A stretch of DNA of 6,977 bases from CBDCWA01 sp046048295 (GTDB taxonomy: Bacteria > Pseudomonadota > Alphaproteobacteria > Rhizobiales > Hyphomicrobiaceae), in the NCBI GenBank assembly GCA_046048295.1, contig JBJOGJ010000207.1, positions 1-6,977 of the forward strand, read 5' to 3'. A program made the position numbers and the translations under genes. The notes beneath the pieces were generated by a model, which was not told where the DNA came from, ran no database searches, and worked only from the letters and a program-made list of their open reading frames with translations. Below, piece after piece: positions 1-5,638 of this stretch (the first letter of the stretch is position 1; each line of letters begins with the position of its first letter).

Positions 1-405
1 ATAGATGATGCGATGGTCCTTGATGTCGAACGGCGCGTCGAAGCCCTTCTCCATGAGCAGGATGACGCGCTTTGCTGCGGCCTGGGCGATGGCCAGTTCA
101 TAATAGACGTTGGGGTTGTGATCGGTCAGCACCGCGACGATCAGATCGGCGTTGAGAATGTCTTCGTAGATCTGGTCGGTGATCTTGCCTGGCGCCGTTT
201 TGTGATCGCCACGCTCGCACTTGTAGAGGGTGTCCTGCAGATTGTCCCCCGCTTCGCACGCAGGCTCGATGATGCAGGAAAGAACCGTGTCGGCGTGTTG
301 GCGCGTCGCACTTCCCTCGGCGCCGATCGGGCTGATCACAAAGCAAATTTTGGTAGCCGACGCATTATTTCTAGCAGCGGTGTTGGGTAATTGATCGTCA
401 TGCAT
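1..405 (-). CDS. Partial FVISPIG-motif protein, nucleoside 2-deoxyribosyltransferase/TIR-like (N-terminal 135 residues)
   Basis: The reading frame runs off the left edge, so only the first 135 residues are visible. The ATG at 405-403 is preceded by GGGAG (413-417) with a 7-base spacer, which supports this start. After about 18 polar residues comes a first beta strand with CFVISPIG (residues 21-28), then a G-S-x-x-R-x-x-A-D stretch (31-39). A second conserved block, ADLIVAVLTD (86-95), leads directly into NPNVYYELAIAQA (97-109). This order of hydrophobic strand, acidic turn, and Asn/Glu motif before a helix fits the nucleoside 2-deoxyribosyltransferase-like and TIR-like Rossmann folds. In those families the glutamate of the E-L-G/A-like motif is the nucleophile, here Glu103. 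There is no signal peptide or membrane segment, so it is probably cytoplasmic. Such proteins may hydrolyse nucleotides or NAD, and some relatives are thought to act in immunity, but substrate and role here are unknown. The C-terminal part, which would help decide, lies outside the window. The gene starts 82 bases after the endopeptidase stop. The coding call is firm and the family call moderate. Confidence 0.72.
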   Translation of the reverse strand, partial: MHDDQLPNTAARNNASATKICFVISPIGAEGSATRQHADTVLSCIIEPACEAGDNLQDTLYKCERGDHKTAPGKITDQIYEDILNADLIVAVLTDHNPNVYYELAIAQAAAKRVILLMEKGFDAPFDIKDHRIIY

Positions 406-410
406 ATGAC

Positions 411-441
411 TGCTCCCAGTTCTCAAAGTATGTCGGGAGCA
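411..441 (-). promoter_or_regulatory. Inverted repeat overlapping the ribosome binding site of the FVISPIG gene
   Basis: TGCTCCC at 411-417 and GGGAGCA at 435-441 are perfect 7-base complements separated by 17 bases. Read on the minus strand, the 3' arm of the hairpin contains the GGGAG Shine-Dalgarno sequence of the downstream gene, whose ATG begins 5 bases beyond the stem. The mRNA could therefore hide its own ribosome binding site. It could instead be a DNA dyad bound by a regulator, or chance. No U-run follows, so it does not look like an intrinsic terminator for the upstream gene. Confidence 0.35.
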
Positions 442-487
442 CTGTAACGTGGGTCGCGGCGCATACAAGTAGTGGTCAGCGGCTCGC

Positions 488-1876
488 TTACCGCCAGTTC
501 GTGGTGCCGACGCGCTGGCTCGGCAGGCGGGCGTCGGGGCGGGTCTCGCTTGCGATCTCCGCCGTGTCGATCGCGCGGCCTTTCGCCTCGTCCCTGACGA
601 TCGCTTCCGCTACCTGCATGTCCGGACGGATCTGCAGTGCAGGATGATTGTCGGCTTCCTCGAGCAAGGCGAATACCTTGGCTGAGGCGCGGTAGGTCAG
701 GCGGACGAGGTGCGGCTCGACCATGTTCACTGTACGGGTGAGGTAGGGACGGATCGGGAACGGGCGGTAGGAGAGTTCGCCGGGGTGCTCGTCGTCATAT
801 TCGGGGGCAGCAACCCAGGAGGCGGCGAAGGCGAAGCGGGAGACGTCGCGATTTGGAAGCGACGGCGGCGTGGCAAAATCTTTTACAGGCGGTGGCGCAG
901 GACGTTTCGGGATGGCATCGAGCGCGGGCGGAGGCTCGCTGGCGAGCGCCGCCAACTCCGTCAGGCGCCGGCGATCCTCTTCGCTCGGTCGTGCTGCCTT
1001 TGGCGCCGGCCGGTCGGCGATCCGGGGGGCGGCGATCAGCTTCGGCATGGGGTCGCGTGGGGGAGGGGGCAGTGCGGCTGTCTGCCATTCCTCGGCGGCT
1101 GGTTTCGGCGTCGCGGCCGATGGTGCGCGATTGGGGAGCGCATCCAGACCGGCAACCAACGTCGGGCGACGGCCGGAAGTGCGCAGGTCATGGAAGGCTG
1201 CAATGCGCTGGGCAAGATTTGCATTGTTGCGCCGAGCGGCGAGGGAATCGATGCGTGAGATCGGCGGGCCCGAGGCGGGGCGGTGTTGAGTCCGGCCGCT
1301 CGGGAACAGCAACGCCAATTCATCTCGCGGAAGTCGAGGCCATGCGCGGACTCGGCCCGTATCGACGTGCACAAAGGGGATGGCTGAGGTTGGATAGTAG
1401 CCGACGCCGCCCTGCTCGCGGATCAGTGCGGAATAGCGCAACTCGCGGAGCGGTATGTCCGGGAAGTGTACGTCGGCGGCCTCTCCCGTCATGTGCCGGC
1501 TCTTCTTCGCCTGCCCGCCGCGGGTCTTGCGGAGCATGGTGTTGGTCTTGGGGGAGCGGTAGCCCGAGATGATGTGGATGGGTTGGCGAGAGCCGAGTTC
1601 ACGGTGGATCTCCCACAGCAAGTCGATGAGCCTGATGTCCATTTCGGTTGGCGCATCGCGGCGCCAATCGCGCAACAGCCAGTCGATCTTCTTCTTGGCG
1701 TCGGGCAGGAGGCGGCCTGCCTTGCGATAGGTGACCTCGAGGGTTTCCTTCGTATGGATGTTGTAAAGCCTGATGGTACGGTCGCCGGGGCCGGCGGCGA
1801 TCGTCGCGGGGACAAGACACAGAACAGCCAGCAACAGGCCGGTGATCAGCGAGGAGGGAATGCTCGGGCGGGTCAT
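488..1876 (-). CDS. Exported DUF882 / M15-type murein endopeptidase (YcbK/MepK-like) with long C-terminal extension
   Basis: The protein has 462 residues and ends in TAA at 490-488. I start at the ATG at 1876, because the next residues form a signal peptide (hydrophobic 10-28, Ala-rich cleavage region near 27-28) and AGAAGG lies 4 bases upstream. Longer starts at 1930 (ATG) or 1933 (TTG) would put an uncharacteristic leader before it. Residues about 32-182 form the DUF882/peptidase M15 domain: SGYRS at 104-108, then H128-x-x-G-x-A-x-D135, and His170 in FVHVD. These are the three expected zinc ligands, so it should be active. MepK, the E. coli relative, cleaves meso-DAP to meso-DAP (3-3) cross-links in periplasmic peptidoglycan. 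Residues about 195-345 are Pro/Ala-rich and probably disordered. About 345-440 is a more ordered tail with YRPFPIRPYL (370-379), of unknown function; the E. coli protein is far shorter. It lies 146 bases downstream of the L,D-transpeptidase on the same strand, matching the ycbB-ycbK order. The activity is inferred from the family. Confidence 0.88.
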   Translation of the reverse strand: MTRPSIPSSLITGLLLAVLCLVPATIAAGPGDRTIRLYNIHTKETLEVTYRKAGRLLPDAKKKIDWLLRDWRRDAPTEMDIRLIDLLWEIHRELGSRQPIHIISGYRSPKTNTMLRKTRGGQAKKSRHMTGEAADVHFPDIPLRELRYSALIREQGGVGYYPTSAIPFVHVDTGRVRAWPRLPRDELALLFPSGRTQHRPASGPPISRIDSLAARRNNANLAQRIAAFHDLRTSGRRPTLVAGLDALPNRAPSAATPKPAAEEWQTAALPPPPRDPMPKLIAAPRIADRPAPKAARPSEEDRRRLTELAALASEPPPALDAIPKRPAPPPVKDFATPPSLPNRDVSRFAFAASWVAAPEYDDEHPGELSYRPFPIRPYLTRTVNMVEPHLVRLTYRASAKVFALLEEADNHPALQIRPDMQVAEAIVRDEAKGRAIDTAEIASETRPDARLPSQRVGTTNWR

Positions 1877-1994
1877 TGAGCCTTCTGTGCCGTTCGTGCC
1901 CCTGAACAGGCAACAGACGGGACCCCGCATCAAAACCGTTCAACTGCCTGGTAAGGTGGTGCAGGAGGATTGCGGCGGAACCTGGGAGGCCGGC

Positions 1995-2014
1995 GGGGCT
2001 GCACACGCAGCCCC
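1995..2014 (-). terminator. Strong GC hairpin just after the transpeptidase stop, no U-run
   Basis: GGGGCTGC (1995-2002) and GCAGCCCC (2007-2014) are perfect 8-base complements with a 4-base loop. On the transpeptidase transcript the hairpin begins 8 bases after the stop codon. A U-tract is absent: the minus-strand sequence that follows is GCCGGCC. It may stabilise the 3' end, pause RNA polymerase, or partly attenuate transcription into the endopeptidase gene 118 bases further on. A complete intrinsic terminator is not supported. Confidence 0.35.
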
Positions 2015-2022
2015 ACAGACGT

Positions 2023-3663
2023 TCAGTCGTTATTGAAGGCGTTGCGGATCCAACTGCGGTCGCCGGACGACTGGCTGGTCGAGTAGCCGCCACCGCCCCA
2101 GTTGCCCCAGCCTGAATCGTAGGTGCGTACTTGTCCGCGGTTCATGCCGACGAGGTCGTCGAGCTTCTGCTTCTTCAGGACGATCTGGTGCGCCTTGCCA
2201 TCGAGACCCATCTGGATGAGCCGCTCATGGCCGTAGATGTCGCGGAAGAATACGGGCTTGCCGTCGTCACCGACCACCGCCGTGAAGTAAGTGACGTGGA
2301 CCGGCACCTTCCTGTCGAGCGTGATCGAGTTGTCTTCCTTGCCATTCGCAATAATCGACTTGATGCGCTCAGGCGACCAGCCCTTATCGTTTTCGAGCAG
2401 GATTTCGGCCAGCCGGATCGGATCGCGCACACGTATGCAGCCATGGCTGAAGGCGCGCGTCGACTGCTTGAAGAGGTGTTTCGTCGGCGTGTCGTGCATG
2501 TATACGTGATGCTTGTTCGGGAACAGGAATTTCACGATCCCAAGAGCGTTCGACCGACCGGGCGGCTGGTAGATGTGGAAGTTGCGAATGTCGGTCATCT
2601 GCCAGTTGACGGAGTAGGGATCGACGTCCCGGCCCTTGTAGCTGGCGCGCAGGCCCTGGCGGGAAATCGTGTTCTTGCCACGCACGAGGCCCGGCAGAAG
2701 TTCCTTCACCTTGATGCTGTCGGGTACTGCCCAGAACGGATGGAATACGACGAATTCCATCTCGTCGGAAAAGAGCGGCGTCTGGTTCTGTACCTTGCCC
2801 GTAATCACGCGCTCCGTGTGGAGTGGCTTGCCGTCCTTCATGACGCGCACCTTGAACTCCGGCACGTTGGCGGTGATGTGGTAGTCGCCGAGCCGCTCGG
2901 GCATCCAGCGCCACATCTCCATATTGTAGAGAATACGTGCGCGGATTTTCTTCGGGTCGGTATCGGGCTTGGCCTGGCTCTTCGTCTTCGATTTGCGGGG
3001 CTTCGTGGGCTCGTCCTCGACCACCTGCTGGATGCCGGTCAGCGTTGCGACCTGCTCGGGCGTGGCATCACGCAGCTGCAGATATAGCTGTCTCAATTTT
3101 TCGAACTGGGGATGCTGCGGATGCAGGGCCTTGAGGGCCGCCGCCGCGTCCTCGCCGGCACTCAGGCGGGCAAGAACCTGCTCGGGGGGCAGTATCGGGG
3201 GCTTGCGATCGATGTTCAGAGAAAGACGGTTCGGGTCGTAGCGCCCGCCGCGCGCATCCCGGGCATAGCGCAGGGTCGCCGCAGTAAGTGCCAGTTCGGC
3301 ATCGAAGCGGGCGTCGGGATCGTCCGCCGGGGCGGCCGGCGCCTGGTAATCGGAACTGCGGAGGCCCCAGTCATCGGCCTTGGACAGTTCGGCGATCACG
3401 GCGCGCGCGCGATCGTTGAAGCCGTTGTCGTCGGTCCAAATGGGTGCATTGCTGCGGCCGGCGTAGAAGGCTGCCACGCCCTGACGGAGCGGGCGCATGT
3501 CGCGCGGCCAGTTCCAGGCATTCAGCCGGCGCGAGAATTCGATGCCCGGCACGTCCCTCGCCAGGGTTGGCGGTGCCGGGGGATCCGGCTCGTTCGCCAC
3601 TGTCGGAGTGGCCAGGAAAATGCTGCCAACGCAACAGGCTACAACGTATCTCGTCAGATGCAT
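2023..3663 (-). CDS. Exported YcbB/LdtD-type L,D-transpeptidase (YkuD domain)
   Basis: The protein has 546 residues and ends in TGA at 2025-2023. The start at 3663 is favoured over an in-frame ATG at 3720, because GGGAGA lies 7 bases upstream (3671-3676) and a signal peptide follows at once (hydrophobic 7-22, probable cleavage after Ala23). Residues about 40-200 match the N-terminal scaffold of YcbB proteins (WNWP, FYAGR, PIWTDD, DARGGRYDP). NMEMWRWMP (247-255) marks entry to the catalytic part. The YkuD domain has H390-D391 and the signature S406-H407-G408-C409-I410-R411, with Cys409 as nucleophile. Such enzymes form 3-3 cross-links between peptidoglycan stem peptides in the periplasm and are insensitive to most penicillins. 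No clear peptidoglycan-binding domain lies between scaffold and catalytic domain. Instead there is a Lys-rich linker at 218-240. The last 30 residues are Gly/Ser/Trp-rich. The downstream endopeptidase of opposite activity suggests they balance the same bonds. Family assignment is firm. Confidence 0.92.
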   Translation of the reverse strand: MHLTRYVVACCVGSIFLATPTVANEPDPPAPPTLARDVPGIEFSRRLNAWNWPRDMRPLRQGVAAFYAGRSNAPIWTDDNGFNDRARAVIAELSKADDWGLRSSDYQAPAAPADDPDARFDAELALTAATLRYARDARGGRYDPNRLSLNIDRKPPILPPEQVLARLSAGEDAAAALKALHPQHPQFEKLRQLYLQLRDATPEQVATLTGIQQVVEDEPTKPRKSKTKSQAKPDTDPKKIRARILYNMEMWRWMPERLGDYHITANVPEFKVRVMKDGKPLHTERVITGKVQNQTPLFSDEMEFVVFHPFWAVPDSIKVKELLPGLVRGKNTISRQGLRASYKGRDVDPYSVNWQMTDIRNFHIYQPPGRSNALGIVKFLFPNKHHVYMHDTPTKHLFKQSTRAFSHGCIRVRDPIRLAEILLENDKGWSPERIKSIIANGKEDNSITLDRKVPVHVTYFTAVVGDDGKPVFFRDIYGHERLIQMGLDGKAHQIVLKKQKLDDLVGMNRGQVRTYDSGWGNWGGGGYSTSQSSGDRSWIRNAFNND

Positions 3664-3715
3664 CTCAGGTTCTCCCGCACACTTGGCGCGACCATAACCA
3701 ATGGGGATGGCGAGT

Positions 3716-3772
3716 GCCACACACCGTCACGTGATCCAGGCAGGCGTTACCTGCTTAGATGCGAGGTGTGGC
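3716..3772. promoter_or_regulatory. Nested inverted repeats upstream of the transpeptidase gene
   Basis: GCCACAC (3716-3722) pairs with GTGTGGC (3766-3772). Inside lie the perfect 8-base palindrome TCACGTGA (3727-3734) and the dyad GCAGG-CGTTA-CCTGC (3740-3754). The cluster is 53 bases or more upstream of the transpeptidase ATG, where an operator would be expected. I recognise no known regulator site in it, and no convincing -35/-10 pair can be assigned. Confidence 0.3.
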
Positions 3773-3776
3773 AGAA

Positions 3777-3804
3777 GTGCAGCAATCCATAACAGCTGCT
3801 GCAC
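3777..3804 (-). terminator. Hairpin between the response regulator and transpeptidase genes, possible weak terminator
   Basis: GTGCAGCA (3777-3784) and TGCTGCAC (3797-3804) are perfect 8-base complements around a 12-base loop. On the minus strand the hairpin starts 55 bases after the response regulator stop and is followed by TTCTG, a poor U-run. It may end or attenuate the regulator transcript, or it may be a regulatory dyad for the transpeptidase. If it terminates transcription, the two genes are separate units. Confidence 0.35.
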
Positions 3805-3859
3805 TATCACCGCAATCCACCGATGGAATTGGCGGAAAGGATCTGGTCGAGGATGCGGC

Positions 3860-5368
3860 TCAGTTCGCCCGCGGCTCGAGGCCGTACTCCTGCATCTTGC
3901 GATAGAGGGTCGAGCGGCCGATGCCGAGGCGCTTTGCTACCTCGGTCATGTGGCCACGGTAGCGGCCGAGTGCGAGGCGGATCATGTCGGCTTCGACGGC
4001 TTCGAGTGGACGCACTTCGCCCTCCTCGGAGATTGCCGGGATGCCGAGTGCCGAGTGGCCGTCCCGGGCAGCCAACTCGACGGTCTTGGGAACCGTCGCC
4101 TCGGCGCCGATAAGTGCCGGGCCGGTGTAGATCCGGCGATTGGCGTCGGGAGCCGGGGCGGGCGGAACCTCCGGGTCGAAGCCTTTCACGTGCGCTGCGA
4201 TCTGGGGGAATTCGGCGCACGACAGCTCGTTGCCGTCGGCGAGCACGACAGCGCGGAATACGGCGTTTTCGAGCTGACGGACGTTGCCCGGCCAGGTGTA
4301 GGCATTGAGCAGGCCGAGCGCCTTGTCGGAAATGCCGGAGATTCGCTTGCCTTCCTCGGCCGTGAATCGGGCAAGGAAGTGGAAGGCGAGATCGGAAACA
4401 TCGTCGAGGCGCTCGCGCAGGGGGGGTACCCAGATCGGGAAGACATTGAGGCGGTAGTAGAGATCCTCGCGGAACTTACCCTCTTTTACCAGATCGATCA
4501 TGTTGCGGTTGGTTGCCGAGATCAGGCGGAAGTTGACCTTGACCGGGCGCTTGGAGCCGACGGGGTCGATCTCACCTTCCTGCAGCGCGCGGAGAAGTTT
4601 CACCTGGGCCTCTAGCGGAAGCTCGCCGACCTCGTCCAGGAACAGTGTGCCGCCATCGGCCTCCTGGAATTTGCCGATCCGCTTTTCGACGGCGCCGGTG
4701 AAGGCACCCTTTTCGTGACCGAACAGAATGGATTCGACGAGGTTCTCGGGCAGCGCACCGCAGTTGACCGTCACGAACGGGCCACCGGCGCGTTCGCTCT
4801 CGCCCTGGACGGCGCGGGCGATGAGTTCTTTGCCGACACCGGATTCGCCTTCGATCAGGACGGGAATGTTGGACGATGCCGCGCGCTTGCCAAGCGTGAC
4901 GACGCGCTGCATGGCCTCGCCGCGAATGATGAGGTCGGAGAAGGTGAGCTTGCCTTCCGAACGCTTCTTGATACGGGTGATCTCGCCTTGCAGCGCCTCG
5001 ATCTTGAGGGCGCTCTTGATCGAAACTTCCAGGCGCTCTGGGCTCGCAGGCTTGACGACGAAGTCGACTGCGCCAGACCGCATGGCCGATATGGCCGCTT
5101 CAATGGAGCCATTGGCCGTAAGCACAATGATCGGGGGAATGCCGGGCTTCGTCTTGAGCTGCTCGAGGACGGCGCTGCCGTCGGTGCCCGGCATGACGAG
5201 GTCGAGGAGGACCAGGGAGATGCCGGTTGCGTCGGCGGCCAGGAGGATGTCGAGGGCCTGGTCGCCGGAATTCACCGATTTCGTCTCGAAACCGAGACGC
5301 TTGACTGTTTCTTCGAGGATGCGCCGCTGAACGGGTTCGTCGTCGACAATAAGGACGCGCTTTGCCAT
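3860..5368 (-). CDS. NtrC-type sigma-54-dependent response regulator
   Basis: The protein has 502 residues. The ATG at 5368 begins MAKRVLIVDDEP, the usual start of a receiver domain; the frame is open 20 codons further up but has no matching leader. The receiver domain (about 3-120) carries Asp9/Asp10, the phosphorylated Asp56 in LLDLVMPG, Thr84 and Lys106. The AAA+ domain (about 145-385) has Walker A GESGVGKE (174-181), the sigma-54 contact loop GAFTGA (221-226), Walker B FLDE (243-246) and the Arg region FREDLYYRLNVFP (299-311). A Fis-type helix-turn-helix lies at about 474-497 (EVAKRLGIGRSTLYRKMQ). It should therefore, when phosphorylated, bind an enhancer-like site and drive sigma-54 RNA polymerase. 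Between AAA+ and DNA-binding domains is an unusually long segment (about 395-455) with a Pro/Ala-rich start. No histidine kinase is encoded in the window, so the input signal and target genes are unknown. The ribosome binding site is weak (GAG, 6 bases upstream). Family is certain; the specific regulon is not. Confidence 0.94.
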   Translation of the reverse strand: MAKRVLIVDDEPVQRRILEETVKRLGFETKSVNSGDQALDILLAADATGISLVLLDLVMPGTDGSAVLEQLKTKPGIPPIIVLTANGSIEAAISAMRSGAVDFVVKPASPERLEVSIKSALKIEALQGEITRIKKRSEGKLTFSDLIIRGEAMQRVVTLGKRAASSNIPVLIEGESGVGKELIARAVQGESERAGGPFVTVNCGALPENLVESILFGHEKGAFTGAVEKRIGKFQEADGGTLFLDEVGELPLEAQVKLLRALQEGEIDPVGSKRPVKVNFRLISATNRNMIDLVKEGKFREDLYYRLNVFPIWVPPLRERLDDVSDLAFHFLARFTAEEGKRISGISDKALGLLNAYTWPGNVRQLENAVFRAVVLADGNELSCAEFPQIAAHVKGFDPEVPPAPAPDANRRIYTGPALIGAEATVPKTVELAARDGHSALGIPAISEEGEVRPLEAVEADMIRLALGRYRGHMTEVAKRLGIGRSTLYRKMQEYGLEPRAN

Positions 5369-5638
5369 TTGATACTCTACTCGTACGCTACTTGTTACAC
5401 GGTGCCGGCGGAACGAACGCGCTGCCAATGCATCCAGATAGGGACAGTGCCGGAGAAGGGTAAATACTCCGTTGCGAATGCGTTCAGTGTGACGCCTTTT
5501 GTCGGGGAGAGTGCCTGGAGGGATACGCCGGGGTGTTGCGCTTCGAGACAGGATGCATCAAACGGGCGGTTGAACCTTAACGGATGTTTGCCCACCTGCT
5601 AGTCGGAAGGTCCGAAACCACCAGCGCGCGAGGATACA
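5369..5638. other. Divergent intergenic spacer, 270 bases
   Basis: This stretch separates the start codons of the response regulator (minus) and the oligoendopeptidase (plus), so it must hold promoters for both unless transcription enters from elsewhere. I could not assign a convincing sigma-70, EcfG-type or sigma-54 promoter. ATGCATCC at 5428-5435 and GGATGCAT at 5551-5558 form a widely spaced inverted repeat around two ATGCAT cores; this may be chance. No convincing small gene is visible. Confidence 0.5.

Noticed and set aside
13..390. Plus-strand open frame of 125 codons
   Set aside because: It is antisense to the FVISPIG gene, whose conserved motifs and ribosome binding site show the true frame.
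2131..3087. Plus-strand open frame of 318 codons
   Set aside because: It is a shadow of the transpeptidase, covering its catalytic motif on the other strand; high GC keeps the opposite strand open.
3634..3645. Lipobox-like V-V-A-C at residues 7-10 of the transpeptidase
   Set aside because: The hydrophobic stretch before the cysteine is too short for a lipoprotein signal; a cleaved signal peptide ending near Ala23 fits better.
3711..3725. TGGCAC on the minus strand upstream of the transpeptidase, resembling a sigma-54 -24 element
   Set aside because: The required GC of the -12 element is missing at the correct spacing; the bases there are CC.
5411..5430. TTGGCA on the minus strand upstream of the response regulator, another sigma-54 -24-like match
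   Set aside because: The -12 position reads GT in place of GC, so autoregulation by sigma-54 is not supported.
5395..5595. Small 66-codon minus-strand frame in the divergent spacer
   Set aside because: It begins with GTG, has no ribosome binding site, and shows no recognisable motif, so I do not call it a gene.
3701..5602. Two long plus-strand frames of about 300 codons each (3701-4615 and 4715-5602)
   Set aside because: Both are mostly antisense to the response regulator and contain no recognisable domain.
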